Under the pieces are notes generated by a model that did not search any database, had not been told where the DNA came from, and worked only from the letters and a program-made list of their open reading frames with translations. A stretch of DNA of 64,000 nucleotides from Hemibagrus wyckioides (Eukaryota; Chordata; Actinopteri; Siluriformes; Bagridae). Of this stretch, positions 1 through 13,669 are shown in pieces; position 1 is the stretch's first letter; every line of letters starts with the position of its first letter. The stretch lies in contig NC_080716.1 in the NCBI RefSeq assembly GCF_019097595.1, positions 26,421,401 to 26,485,400 of the forward strand, written 5' to 3'. A program made the translations under genes and the position numbers.

Positions 1-2344
1 TGAGTGCAGAGTAGACTTCCTTTTAACTTTAAGGTCATTCTTCTTAAAAAACAAAGGTCTTTATAATGTACATCTTTCTCCTCTAATGGAAATGAAAGAG
101 GACCAATTAAACAGCACAGGTTATTGGAAGAACCTTTGGTGCGTACACTAAGAATCTTAGCTTATGATTGGGACTGGGATAAGATGAGTGGTCGGTGTAG
201 ATGGTAATAGTGCACAAAGCTTAGTGACAACTGGAGGTGTTGTTAAATATTTAACAATAGAGGCTGAAATCTGGAAATCTGTTCAAAGCTCAAGGCGTAT
301 GCAGATACAGTCTGGGGAGAAGTCTAGCTGTTTTGTAAAATTGTGTATTCAACCATTAATGCAAACACTTTAAGGCAAATAATCCTGTTTATCTTAGAAA
401 GGCTTGGATAGCTTATTTCCTTCTGTTGAATGTCAATATGACTGCATATCATTGTGTGTTATTATGTGTTGTGTCATTTTATTACAACCTTAACTTTTAT
501 ACAGTTTCTCTGTACAGATTTATTCCACTGATTTATGTCTTCAATGCCGGTGTTTGGTCCCAAGTGGAAGCCTAAATCTCTTCTTATATTATGTATTCTG
601 ACAAGCTCTGCCTACACAAATGACCAAAAACCTTCAAACAAAAGCCTTTAGAACTAAACAGAATATTAATAATTAATGTATAAATGTGTTTGTTGCATAT
701 TGCTAAAGATGCATAGAGCACCATGGTTAGCCCTTGACTAGTTTGGCCTTTAGAACCTGACAGCAAATAAAATCACACTGTGGTATTGTTTCTGAACTTG
801 TATGAAGTTTTTTTTTCTACTACATTATGACTACTATTATTTGGTTCATGATTTGGATGTTGGCTTTGTAGTACAATACACCCACACTGTCAAGTCTTAA
901 TCTTGTTGGAATTTTTTTTCTCACTAAAATCTTTGCACTCTCTGTATATGAGTAGTACATTATTTATTGGCCCCTTTTTTTATTGAGTAGCCAATTGTTT
1001 TCTGTTGGAATTTGGGGTCTCCTCCAAGTGTGTTTAGTAAATCCAAAAGTCATTAGAAGAGCTAGCTAGCGGGTGGGAAAAAGGCTTTGACTAAATCAAT
1101 ACATCAGTGGAAAAAAACAAAATGAAGTGTGTTAATAAGTTGTGTGAGTCATGATGCACCTCCAGAACAGTTGAAATACACCTTGGCTTAGATTCTACAA
1201 GTCTTTGGAACTTGGAGAACTTGGAGCCTGGTTCCTCTTAAGGTTTCTTCCTCATATCATCTTAAGGAGTTTTTCCTTGCCATGGTCGCCCAGGCTTCTC
1301 ATAGGAATAAATGTTAGGGATAAATAGTAATTTAATTATAAACTTTATAATTCTGATTCTATGTTTCTATACTTCTGTAAAGCTGCTTCGAGACAATGTG
1401 CATTGTTAAAATTGCTACACTAATAAACTGAATTGAAATTGTACTGAATTGAAAACCTGTCTTTTAAAAGATATTCCTTCATCTGGTGTTCTGCTATTTG
1501 TGGTATTGAAGAAGTTCACACCCACTGGTGTTGAATTTTAGAGATCTGGTGAATATGAACTGAAGGTCATAGTGTATGAGATTTTTTTTTTACCCTGTTT
1601 AAACCATTCAGTGAGAAATGTTGGAAATGTTTCATTTATGGACAAATGTGATATATCCAATGAGCTGAACAGAATTCCCCATTGACAAACATTCGGTTAA
1701 TTCCTCTCTCTCTCTCTCTTTTCTAGAAGCACCCAGGTGCCATAGACTGTGATTTTGAAAATGTATTTGCTTTACAGAGCACAACTTGTGGCTCTCTTTT
1801 GATGACTGCTTTTGTTATTTTCAGCTCAGATCTAAGAGGAGCCCTCTAAAACCTCCCATGAGTCAGTGGCCTCGAGTGGTACACACTGTGACCAAAAGGT
1901 CCGTAAGAACAGCAGTTTCCACGACCTTCAGTTATTTGAAGGGCTGAGTCACAGAACAAAATGATAAAATGAAGATGAAGACTGAGTCCTTTGGACCAAT
2001 TTAACCCTGAGAACCCCAACAAACCAAAGACCCCCACAGCTTCACCAAATGTTCGAGAAAAATGAGTCAGATTTTCCCAGAATTCCCTATAGTGACCAGC
2101 TTGATGACTGAGAATTCTCGAGTGCACGAGAAATCCTCTGGCCAAACCAAACCCTTACTTCCAGTGCTGTTGCAATGTGAATGATTCAATCTATAGCATA
2201 CCACAGCGTTGTTGAATTCTCAATGCTGATTGGTTAAAAAGTTTTTCATTAGAATTTGAAGTAGTCTGGAACCAATGTCAGAGCTTGAGTATTCATGTCT
2301 GACGTTTGCTATGTGAAGCAGAAACCACGCCAACGAACAAAACA
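1..2344. other. 3' flanking DNA of cdh2; no gene recognised
   Basis: The reading frames here are short (under 100 codons), without recognisable motifs or splice structure. The stretch is AT-rich and unremarkable apart from the dispersed repeat at about 1226-1450 and a short (CT)n run near 1704-1722. Confidence 0.6.
1226..1450 (+). repeat. Dispersed fish repeat, 3' part
   Basis: The segment has the wording of a very common teleost interspersed repeat: CTGGTTCCTCT..AAGGTTTCTTCC, then GGAGTTTTTCCTTGCCA, then GTAAAGCTGCTT.GAGACAATG, ending in a tail of ATAAACTGAATTGAA. I recognise it from memory of fish genomes. The class (SINE or non-autonomous DNA element) is not certain. The copy is complete enough to read on the + strand but diverged. 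Confidence 0.7.
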
Positions 2345-2412
2345 GCATTTAGCTCCAAAATTAGCCTTTTTATTCAGGTGTTTGGGGGTGAATAATTGAA
2401 ATTCCAGTACAT
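2320..2412 (-). terminator. cdh2: Predicted cdh2 cleavage/polyadenylation site
   Basis: In sense order there is UGUA (2412-2409), then AAUAAA (2374-2369), then a GU-rich stretch from about 2350 to 2320 (TTTTGTTCGTTGGCGTGG and onward). The three elements have the order and spacing of a standard vertebrate poly(A) site, which puts cleavage at about 2345-2358. No transcript evidence is available here. Confidence 0.6.
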
Positions 2413-3807
2413 AAGATTATCCACAAAGCGTGTGTCAGAAACCTTTCCCGCTCTTAAAGCTGAGTCGATCATTAAAACCTGCAACAAACACCCCCACCTC
2501 CCTTTCCTAACTCCACCCCCCCTTTCCTCCCCTCCAACCTCACCATCACCTTCATCCCTTTTTGGTACAAATTCAACACTTGTGCTGATAATGTTACTCT
2601 TTTTGTTCTTTTTTTTATTACTTCTTTTGTGGAGTAACTTTCTTTTACCATTTTTTATTTTTTTGTCTTTTATTGTTTTTTTTTTTTCTTACAAAAAAAT
2701 CGTACCTTCCACATATCTTGCATCGGCTGAAATTGTTTTTAGCACTCCGTACATAAATTTCGGATTTTTTAAATTTTTTTATTTTTTGCTTCCATTGTTG
2801 TGAAAAGATAAAAACATGCAAAAAAAATGGCGTAGCCTGATTTGCTTTTTTTTTTCTTTTTCTTTTTTTACATTTACAAGATCGAAATTGTTTTTGCACT
2901 TCTTTATCGACTACATTAAAAGTAAAAGAAGGGAAAAAAAAAGAAATATGTACACACATTTTTACAGTAGAGTAAAAACTGAGGGCATCAGATGGCGGCT
3001 AAGGCAAATGAAGTGTACATGAATGAGAGCAGAAAGGAAACCACTGCTGCCTTGGCTTTTTTTTTTTTTTTTTTTTTTGTAAAATATAATACCACTTCAG
3101 AAAGAAAAGGAAAACTTTTTCTTGAAAACTCCCTTCATCTGCAACCATCTGCATTCATGACGTTCAACTTTAACTGAAAACAAAATCTACTTTTATTTTT
3201 ATCTGTACTGTACACTGATCTCGTCAATTGTTAAATAACTTCTGTGTGGATGGTAACCAGGAAAAAGAAACGTCATGAAGCAAATCAGAAATTAACACTT
3301 TTTTTTTTGTCTTGAAATCACTCCAAATGTCAGTACCATTAAAGCCTTGAACATACTACAAACTAATCTTTCAGATCCAAAAAAAAAAAAAAATGTACAA
3401 AAAGGCACGTTAAATCCCAGTGCTTCTGTACTGTAAAATTCAAGTCAGTGTAACTGAGCGCATATCGTTGCCTACATTCCAAAAACAGTGACGTCATGAT
3501 CTCTTCCCAATCTCCCCTTCCGCTCATCTCCAGATCATCTTCAGTGCCAAGAGCCTTCAACAAGCATAAATCTTCCTACACTACAACACTGAGCCTAGGA
3601 TTTTTTTTATTTTGTCGATTTTTTTTTTAATTAAGTCCCTTTTTTTTTTTTTCATAATACATTTTAGTTTTCTGCTTAAATCCGTCTGTTCTCAGGGGGA
3701 AAATCGGTTGACAGAAGCTGTCCTCATCCATCAGTCAGAATGGGGGTGTGGGTAGAGAAAAGCCAGGCATGTGTGTGTTTTTTCTCCCTCGTTTTTTCGT
3801 TTCCGTC
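2345..3807 (-). other. cdh2: cdh2 3' untranslated region
   Basis: This stretch follows the stop codon without another gene signal. It is A-rich in the sense strand, with long oligo(T) runs on the + strand at 2625-2690, 2840-2870, 3057-3079, 3300-3309 and 3600-3660. A length near 1.45 kb fits the vertebrate cdh2 3' UTR. The end is placed from the poly(A) signals at 2374-2369. Earlier TTTATT (sense AATAAA) hexamers near 2655, 2778 and 3604 could give shorter forms. The reading frames through the T-runs (for example 2396-2803) are low-complexity and not genes. Confidence 0.7.
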
Positions 3808-4014
3808 TCACTCGTCCGAGCCTCCGTACATGTCGGCGAGTTTGCGGAATCGTGGTCCCCAGTCGTTGAGGTAATCGTAGTCCTGGTCTCCGCCGCTGCT
3901 GGACGAGCTGATAGAGCTGAGCGAGCCGGCCGTCGAACCGCTGCCCTCATAATCGAACACCAGCAGCGAGTCGTACGGTGGAGCTGTTGGGTCACTGTCG
4001 GCAGCTTTCAGCCC
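3808..4014 (-). CDS. cdh2: cdh2 exon 16: catenin-binding C-terminus and stop
   Basis: This exon encodes residues 785-852 and the stop codon. The acceptor is GCGCAG at 4020-4015, and the first codon is GGG in phase 0, directly after FINE from exon 15. It holds the beta-catenin-binding core of classical cadherins: [20 protein letters not shown], then a serine run that is the known casein-kinase-type phosphorylation region, then [12 protein letters not shown] and the ending [13 protein letters not shown] [12 protein letters not shown]. The serine run reads [10 protein letters not shown], where I recall SLSSLNSSSS in mammals. The 207 bases give 68 residues plus stop with no disruption. This is the most conserved part of the gene and makes the family assignment certain. 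Confidence 0.98.
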   Translation of the reverse strand, partial: GLKAADSDPTAPPYDSLLVFDYEGSGSTAGSLSSISSSSSGGDQDYDYLNDWGPRFRKLADMYGGSDE

Positions 4015-4420
4015 CTGCGCAGACAAAACAACAAAAAAAATAAACAACTTTGGCCCAAAACAAAAAAACTTACACCTAAATAATGCATCTGTTCATTCTG
4101 TCCTCGTGACTTTTTCACCTTAGGTCAGTTCTGAAAGTTCTCATATATGAGTGGAGCTGGTCATGGGGAATTTAATGAGCTGCACATTTAAGCAGCAACC
4201 AGAATGGAACCAAAGCTGAAAATATAGCTGAAAAAAACAGCCTTCGATACATCTTGAAGACTGAGGCAGGAAATCATCTACATATTAAAAAGGAGATTTC
4301 AGTTATTCAGCTCGTCTATGGTCAGGTAGGGTATATAAATGTAAAGGAATACTAATGTAATATTAACGCTATATATGTAATTATGACCTGTTACTGTTAA
4401 CTTGTTCAACTGCTAATAAA

Positions 4421-4453
<33 letters not shown>

Positions 4454-7220
4454 AAAAACACTTGTTAAATCATTGATATAGTTAAGTTTTCTGGTAGAAA
4501 ATGATGATTTAGCATTTTTTACAGGACACTTTGGTGTCAGATTTGTAACAGGTACAGCTTTAACTTTTAAGTTATCCACCAGAGGAAAGTCCTCAGGACA
4601 GAGAACTTGAGGCGAGTTGCATTTTTCAGTCTTTTACCAACATTAATGATACAAATCTCCCCGACACTGCGAGCCGAGCCACTCAGCACACGTACTGTAG
4701 CAGTCCCCTGTGCTCTGACACACTTCTGTGTTTTTCTGTCCTGTCTCCACTCGTGTCTTGTCATTGGTTGTTTTTCTTACACACGTTTTGAGTTTGCCTT
4801 GTGATAAGTTTGCCAAAGTAAATCCTCGTGTGTCTTGTGTACATCCAGTTTCCTTTGTGCTTTGCTGCTACCAAGCCTTTGTATTACGTGTATTGACCTT
4901 GATTTTGCCTTGTTTCCTGGTTTTGCCTCAGCTTGCTCCTCAATTTCCTGTTTGTAGATCACCTGTTTATTGATTTTAAATATTTCATAGCGTTTTGCTG
5001 ATCTTAATGAACTTGCGTCTTCCGATACCTTGGTACGTGACAATAACAATGTGACATTCACCAAAAAATAAAAATGTTATCAGTGACAAATTGCTGTAGT
5101 GTAAAAAAAGGAATAAAACAATTCATTAAAAATCATAAAAAAAACCCTTGCATTATATAGCATCATAATAATAAGAAGAATACTGTTGAAGAAGACCTTC
5201 AGTTAAATATCTGTTTCATTTTAAAAGAGTAAGTAACCTATAATAACATTTGATTTACTTCTTGTGTAAGAAATCGCAAACAGAAGGAAGGGAGCAGGAA
5301 GTCATCGCTTCTTATTAAATCTGAGTCATAAAAACTCGAGTCAAGACTCCAGTTCCTCCTAAACTCCCTCTCATGTCATGTTTAGTGCAAGCGTCTTTGT
5401 CTGGATCTGAGTCTGTTTACAGCTGGTATTTACTTAAGTGGACTGGATGTTAAATACGGGTTACAAATGTCCCATTTTTTTAATCGGTGGTATTAACTAC
5501 AGCAAAAAAAAGGGCATGAGGTTCGAATCCTGAATTCACTTTTCTTTTATTATTCACTTGACAAATGCATGTGCAGAATTTAACCTTGCCTTTAACTAAC
5601 ATCACTAGACAAAAATAAAAACCTACAGAAAATGTAATACTTTGAAAGTAAAATTCGTTAAACGTCATCCTACTGCCTGGACATGTGCCGTATTAAAACA
5701 TGGTGGCTAAAGCTACCAAAAAAAGAAGAAGCTCCAGTTAGCCAGGGTGTGTATTATTCAATAACATTTAAAGGGTACAGTTCTAAAAGATTTTCAATTG
5801 AATTGAAATAAGGTCTGACACTCATCTACTCATTAGTCCTAAACAAACAGCTCAATATGGAGGACAATATAGCAGATCAATCCCATGACATTACGTGATC
5901 TGACCTCCCGAGTCTTAATATTGTCTCATTAGCTTGTTGCAAACAGCCAAGTTCTGAAACTGTTTGGAAAAAGCAGAAGCAAGCATCTCGTCCGTGCTCC
6001 GGGATGCTGCTCAGCTCATTTTTAACTGACCTCCACTTTGCAGACTGAAAGGTCGAGACGCAAATCTATCTCAGCATGTGGATTAATAATGATCTGAGGT
6101 GAACTGTGACCAGTACAGGATCAGGCTAACAAAAAGAAAAGCCACCAAGATCATTGTCTGCTTTCAGAACAGAGAATAAACATCATCCTGGAGTAAGAAA
6201 GCGTACTGTTAAAGACCAAGAGCAGTGTGTTCTCCCACCACTGAGGGCTGAATTTGTACCAAACAATCTCTAATTGGTTCTTTTGTTGTTGTTGGTTTGG
6301 TGGTGAAATGCCAAGCTAGGTGCGAAAAAAAATCCACAAACGCAATAAAAAGGAGCTTCATCATTTAGTTTGCGGAAATGTAGCTATGTTTATCTTCTTC
6401 ATATGTTATCTACAGTTGTACAGTTGGTGTGAGCCTGTACCCATAGATTTCCTGCATCCATAAGATTTCTTTGGCACTTGACATGATCTTCTGCTGTCGT
6501 ACATCATCTGCCTCAAAATATGACGTGTTGTAACCTGTGAGATGATTTTCTGCTCACCACGGTTGGAAAGAGTGATTAGTAGCCATCTTGTTAGCTGGAC
6601 CCAGTCTTGTTATTTTCATCTCTACCTCTTTCTTCACAACCTTTCCAAAATGTCCACTATCCGGATATCCCCCATTAGGGCTCTTAATTGCCCCAAACCC
6701 CACATCACCCCCCATGGTCCTATCACCAACCATTCTTAACATCCAAACTATACAGACTGTTGTGTGTAAAAATCCCAGTAGTTTCTTGGTATCTGGAGAT
6801 CAGACTTATATGTAAAAAATCTTAAAATGTTAAGCAAGAAAATATTAAGCAAGTTGGGATTGTGTCACAATAATTACTGACACCCTTTGGTGTGATACCC
6901 CTAAATTAATTCTGGTCCACCCAGTCCTCATCAGAAGTCCCATAATTGTGTGCCATTAAAATGTCAAATGTGGAAAAGTTCACGGAGGATGAATACTTAT
7001 GCAAGGTGGTGGATCTACTAAACCCGACCACTCTTTCTTTCATACCAGGCCTCCGGATCAGGGAGGAGCAGCGGAATTAGAAAGGAGCCACCATGCTGGG
7101 CAGGTAATGAGAAAATCGGCAGCGAGACGTAGCAACTGGCGGACATTTCTCCATTCTTCCCTGCCTCGCCACAAGAGCCAGAGAGTTAGAGTTAGAGAGA
7201 GAGATAGAGAGTGAGAGAGA

Positions 7221-7265
<45 letters not shown>

Positions 7266-10200
7266 GTTCTCGAGCAAAGTGCTCTGCACTTCAAAGATGA
7301 AGGATAAGATAAATAAGCTCCCATATATCAAGCTGAGGCCGTCTCTACAAGCCCGGTGAAGAGAGGGGAGAAAATGAAACAAACTGTCCCTGTAGGGCTT
7401 TGAGAGAGAGTTTCTTTAAATAAAATAGCAAAGTGGATTTGTTCGTCCGGTTGTGAAGACTGAACAACACGGCAGAGATTGAAATGAGCACCACTGACTC
7501 AGAGACACTCTCCTTTAAAAGACGTATTGAAAGTCGCCCTCTGTGCCTTAAAATATAGTTTAAGGTAAGAAGAACACTAAAAGAAGGCTGGTTGCACTCT
7601 GCAAAATCCTTGGTTGTGTAGTAAAAATGAAAAGAGGAAGAAGCCCAGTAAAATAAGGCAAGTGTAGAAAAAGTAAATGTAAACCGTGTCTCTGAACTAG
7701 TCGTAAAAAGCAGAGAGGGGTGTATAAATACACTCCGCTCCCGTAGCGCTCGGCTTCCGTTATTCTCATAAAAGAGAATGAGCTTCAATTCTCTCAGAAA
7801 GACAAGATAGAATGTCACGCTGGCTTTATAGGGTGCACACTTTGACTTAATGTTACTGTCAGAGACAAAAGTAACATCGTAAAAGTATGCTTTAGTTGCG
7901 AGACGAGATCGTTTCTTTTACAAGGAATCTTCATGTATCATGGCTGGTCATTTGAAAAGGCCAGGTTAAATGGCCTGCTCAAGTAAATATACACAGTTCT
8001 TGACTGCTTTATCAGACCACACAGCAATAGCTAAAGGTTTGCTTTAGCTAGTCTAGTCATTTTTTTTTTTGCACCAAGACTCATGACATCTGAGTCTATT
8101 TCACCTGAACACACTCTAAGGAAAGAGCCTTCTGCCCTCTTTTACATACACAAGCTCAAGAATGATTGTCTTGTGACTTGAAGCCATCACTTCCCATAAA
8201 GACAGAACAGCCCATTTTACTCACTTGGACTCCTGCCATGGATGGCTGTGACCTCATTAAGACTCCTGTCTTATTAGCTTGAGTATATGTACTTCCTGCT
8301 TGTTTAGAAACATTATACAGTGCAGTTATGAGCAGGGGAGATGGATTCGGTCAAGTGGTCACACAGAATGTAAAATCTATTAAGTATGTATCTTTGGAAA
8401 CTTACAGCTCAGCAATTTCTGATTTGTTTTTTTTTTTTTTTTTTTGAAAGATTTCATTTTCAGTTCATCCAGGATTTTGCAATCACAGAATTAACACAAA
8501 ATGAAGCAAACTTTGTCCAAATGACGAATCCGTCTTAGAGTCACGTGTGTGGAACATGAGCGCAGCTATCATAGAAAGTCATTAAATGTGTTTGTTTTTT
8601 ACTGGGAGAAGTTTAATAGAAGGATCATGTGTTTGGAGTTTTACCAGGTCAAGTAATGTTCCACAAAAAAAAGCAAGTTACATTTGCAAATTTTGAATAC
8701 AGCAAAATGCTTTTTTTCCAATTGCTTTTGGTTTCACGAAAAGAAAAATACCCTCTGTGAAATCCTGGAGGGACAGCTTCTCATACTTTTTATGCCATAG
8801 CTCTTGAACACACCCGATTTTGACCACGGTGCCACCAACAACAGCGTGAACATACATCATACTACTTGTTTATGGTGTCATGTGGCTTTTTTGACTCAGG
8901 TCTCTGGCTCACATTATATTTCTCATTAACAAGCACCCATGCGCCGATCTGCATCCCTCAGACTTGTACTTCCTCATGGGCAGTAATGACTCTTTCTGTG
9001 GCTCTTAGCTGTGTTTTTTCTGGTTTTCAGTCCAAGTCATGTGTTTCCTGGTTCTGACCCCCGCCTTCTTGTTTTTAGAGTGCGAGTACAGACTGGCTCA
9101 CACTCAGTCCCCTGCTATGAACCTCAACTCTGATTCTTGGGAAAAAAAACTAAATAAAGAGACTGCAATTATGGCTAAGTGCCTCTGGCTTCTGAGTGTT
9201 GAATGACTCGATGTGGAGGGGAAAAAAGAAACCTCAGAACGATTATGTTGTGAGAAACAGTAAGTACTCAGTGTATTGTTAAAAGAAAAAAAAAAAACAT
9301 CTCTGATATGACCTGTAAATGTGTGTATGCATGTGTGTTTATATCTTGACAAGATGTCCCCAGAAGGTTGGGAATACCTGACCTTGTGTTTTGGTCTTGT
9401 GAGGACATCTTGCTGGTCCTCATTAACTGTTTTTTGTTACTGAGCAAAAGAACTGGCTGGGTTACCTCATTGATGAAGTCTCCGATATCTCCGGGGTGTG
9501 GAGCGGCCGATCTGACCGGGTACTGAGGCTCGGGGTGCAGCGGTCTCTCGTCCAGTCTGCGGATCCCAACGGGCTTCACGCACTCCGGATCCATGGTGTC
9601 CGGCTGCTGCAGCTGACTCAGATCATAATCCTAAACACACACACACACACACACATAGAGTTAGTTTCTCTTGGCTAATTGTGCTTCAGGCCCCAAGTTC
9701 CATCTCTTCATAAACTCACTGTAATCCCATTAACATCGCCATGGCGATAGGATTAATCCAGTTCTGCTGAGGACCCAAGCATCGTGGGACAGCAGAGAAC
9801 TGGAGCAGCAGGCTTTTCAGTGACTCAGCATGCTTTTACAAGAGGAGCTAAATTGAAAGTCAGGAGGCTTTTATGTTGAACAAAAAAAAGGAGGTGTTGG
9901 TGCTCGAGTCCACACTCAGACACACACACACACATACACACACACACACACACATACACACACACACAGTCTGTAAAGCTTGGATCTGTACTGTATATAT
10001 TAAACACTATCATTATTAGAAGCACTTTTCTACACTGTCATTTCATGTCCTCACTTGGTTCACCCCAACCTCCTGACCCCTTACTCCCCCGCCTTTGTTA
10101 TTGGTTTGATTTCTCTAATCTAAGCACTAAACCCCACCCCCACGTCTGCAGTCCTGCACCAGCCAGCACCGGATTAGGAACTAAGCTGCTCTGGATGTCA

Positions 10201-10893
10201 GATATCTCGAGATACCGGGTGTTCATTCCACTTCACTCTCACACACAGTTCCAGTTTAGGAACTGTGCTTTGGCACAATCCAAAAGCTGTTCATCTATCC
10301 ATCCCTCCATACATCCATTCATCCATCTATCCAACCAGACCTCCAAATATCCACCTATCTATCCATCCAATCTCAAATCTGGAGTTAACTCCTGCTTTTT
10401 ACTAGAGATCATTCCACCATTTACAGTACCCATCCTTCCATCTGTCCATCCATCCATCTATCTATTCAACTACAAGTCTATCCATCAATCGATCGCAGCA
10501 TCCATCACTCCATCCATCACAGCATCTATTTATCAATCTACTTAATCGTCCTCTATCTATTCTGACATCTATGTATCTTTCCATCCATCACAGCATCTAT
10601 TAACAAATCTATTCAGCCATCCATCCATCCATCCATCCTGACAACTATGTATCTATCCATCCATATATCCATCCATCCATCCATCCATCCATCCATCCAA
10701 CTAAAACCCTGAATCCCCTCATCCTTTAAACCACTGATCCATTCATTATAAAATCATTTTCAACGTGGCTTTAAAATTATTTATTAAATTATTTATAATT
10801 CTATTATCATTTTAAGTGTGCTGCATGTTCAAAATCATGCCATATTTTAAAACCTTTTATTCTTCACTCCCCCTCTCAGCAGGACAGAAAGGT

Positions 10894-10931
<38 letters not shown>

Positions 10932-11439
10932 CGTAAGATGTAATGCACTGCTGTCTCTGACAGGCACTGCAAATGTTATTATTTCTTTAATTACTTCTCT
11001 GCTTTTGCTCTAGCACACACACAAACACACATAAACACCAACACACACACACAGACACACACACACACACCTGTAGTTTCTCTCTATACCTCAGAAAATA
11101 TACAACCACTAAATTCATTCAAACAGTAGGAAATCTTGTAGTGTTTGCCACTGCTCTCTTTTATCTGCTTACTTTGTGTGTGTGTTTTTGTGCTTCCACT
11201 GTGAATGAAGCTCGGATGTAAGTTTGTTGTTTTAAAAAAAGAAGATTGATTGGTTGGATTGATTGAAGTGTGTGTGTGTGTGTGTGTGTGTGTGTACCTG
11301 GTCCTCCTCTCCACCTCCTTCCTCATCATACTTAAGGATGTTGTCTCGGACGTCATCCTCAGGGTCGATCAGCAACTGTTTGGCCTGACGCTCTTTATCC
11401 TTCCTCTTCATCCACATCACAAACAACAGGACCAGGACT

Positions 11440-11486
<47 letters not shown>

Positions 11487-11533
11487 GAGATACAGACAGA
11501 GAGAGGGGGGTAAAGGGAGAGATAGAGACAGAC

Positions 11534-11565
<32 letters not shown>

Positions 11566-13630
11566 GAAAAGAGAGAGAGATGAAAAGAGAGAGATTTGAT
11601 TAAATGTTTTGTAAACATATATGAGCAGGTTTGAATAAAGGCTTAAGCAGTAATATAATATAATACTGTCAGTGTTTAGATTCGCATAAACAATGCCTTC
11701 TTGGCTTTTCGATGTTTACATTCCACTAAAGTTTCAGTGGATTAGATTTACATTAAACAGAAAGTAAACAAGTAAAATCCTCAGATAAAGAGGAAAGTGA
11801 AAGCCAGGAATTCCACATTCACTATTACGTATTGTTTTGTTTATTAACAAAAAAGTATAAATATTTTTTAACTGGGTTTGTTATAAGACTATTATTTGTC
11901 TGATTATCTATTGTAAATATTTTATGCATTTATTATATTATAATAAATGCAGAGTTTTTTTTCCAGAGGAAAAACAAGTATTTATTACAAAACTTACAAG
12001 TACTGTATTATTACATAATAAAATACCAGAGCCAATCATTTTCCAGTTTGCAAATACAGGCCTTTGTTGTTTGTTGTTGCAGTTTACAGTAAAAGCAAAC
12101 AACAAAACAAACAAAAAAACTTATATTAGTAAAGCAAGATGAGGTGACGTTGGCCATAAAGCATGTAGTAACATTCAAGTCATCCACTGTATGCTAGATC
12201 TCTGTGTTGTGTCTTTCTACTCACTGAGGAGGATGATGATGCAGAGCAAGATGGCGATGATGGCTCCCGTGCCCAGTCCGGCGGCCGCTAGGTACTCCTG
12301 ATCCGTGCAGTCTCCGTTCTGATCACACTTACACACCTTCACACGCAGGTAAGACGTGTTGGACATGGGTAGGTTGCCTGAGTCAGTGATGGAGATGGGG
12401 ATTTCGTAGATGCCTCTCTCCAGGAAGCCGATCTTCAGGCTCAGCTGGGCGTGGTCACCTGAAACCAGGGAGAGTCATTTATCAACCAGGCAAATCATTA
12501 TTCAGGACACTGGACACACAAAACAAGTGACACAAGAGACTTCAGACTGGCCAGTGTGTGAGCTGAGGACAATAATAATAATAATAAAAATAATAATAAT
12601 AATAATATCTTGTCTACATCATCAACTTGTTACAACATTTTTGTTACAAAGCACTGACACTGAGACTCCTATAATGGTTAAGTAAACATATAAGCATTAC
12701 ATATGTATGTTTCTGACTCTTAAATAATATTTTTTTGTTATTACTATTAGATAATGTGAAGTGTCTGTGGTAGAAGTCCCTATGAAAGAAAATATAAAAA
12801 AAATAAATAAATAAATAAATATTTTTCCAAGTCTATTATGAAAACAAAGCATGATACAGAAAACTTACTAAAATAAGCTTATTATGAATACAAACAAACA
12901 AACAAACAAACAAATTATTACAAGCTTAATACGAAAACAAAACAAAACAAAAATTTTTTTATAACAAGCCTATTGTGAAAAACAAACAAAAACATATCTT
13001 GTTATGAAAACAAACAAAAACATACTTTTAATAACTTGATTAAGAAAACAAGCAAAAAGAAAAACATACTTTTAATAAGTTGATTATGAAAACAAACAAA
13101 CAAAAACCAAAAAATCATCAATTTAACAATGTGATTTTGAAAACAAACAAACAAAACAAACTTTTAAAAACTTTTAACTTTTATGAAAACAAACAAACAA
13201 ACAAAAAACCCAGACCTTATTACAAGCTTAATACGAAAACAAAACAAAACAAAAAAACTTTTTATAACAAGCCTATTGTGAAAAACAAACAAAAAAACAT
13301 ATCTTGTTATGAAAACAAAAACATACTTTTAATAACTTGATTATGAAAACAAACAAAAACAAACTTTTAATAAGTTGATTATGAAATCAAACAAACCAAA
13401 ACCAAAAAAATCATCAATTTAACAATGTGATTTTGAAAACAAACAAACAAAAAAAACTTTTAAAAACTTTAAACTTTTATGAAAACAAACAAACAAGCAT
13501 AAAAAAAGAAAGTATAACCTATTACAAACTTATTACAGAAACAAACTAACAACACCACCAAAAAAATCACCCCCAAAAACCCTAAAAATTACCACAACAA
13601 ATGCATAGCATAGCTCTCTGTCTCTCTCTG

Positions 13631-13669
<39 letters not shown>

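Larger units (their letters stand above)
4015..9465 (-). other. cdh2: cdh2 intron 15
   Basis: The intron is 5.45 kb long. It contains an (AAC)n run at 4422-4452, a possible retroelement piece at 4680-5045, a Tc1-like end at about 6955-7005, a (GA)n block at 7191-7266, an A/T run near 8420, and a minisatellite-like phrase with 'cttgtgaggacatcttgctgg' near 9394-9416 that recurs in intron 6. No coding exon of another gene was recognised on either strand. Confidence 0.8.

Noticed and set aside
2396..2803. 135-codon + strand frame rich in Leu, Phe and Ser, membrane-like
   Set aside because: It is made by poly(T) runs of the cdh2 3' UTR read antisense; there is no start context, conservation or splice structure.
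3735..4083. Open frames on the + strand and in another minus frame over the last exon
   Set aside because: They are shadows of exon 16; the true frame gives the conserved cadherin tail.
7058..7382. Two minus frames with long Ser-Leu runs
   Set aside because: Reading of the (GA)n block in reverse; not a gene.
10045..10545. 166-codon + strand frame
   Set aside because: Mostly ATCC repeats (Ser/Ile/His/Pro); no protein character.
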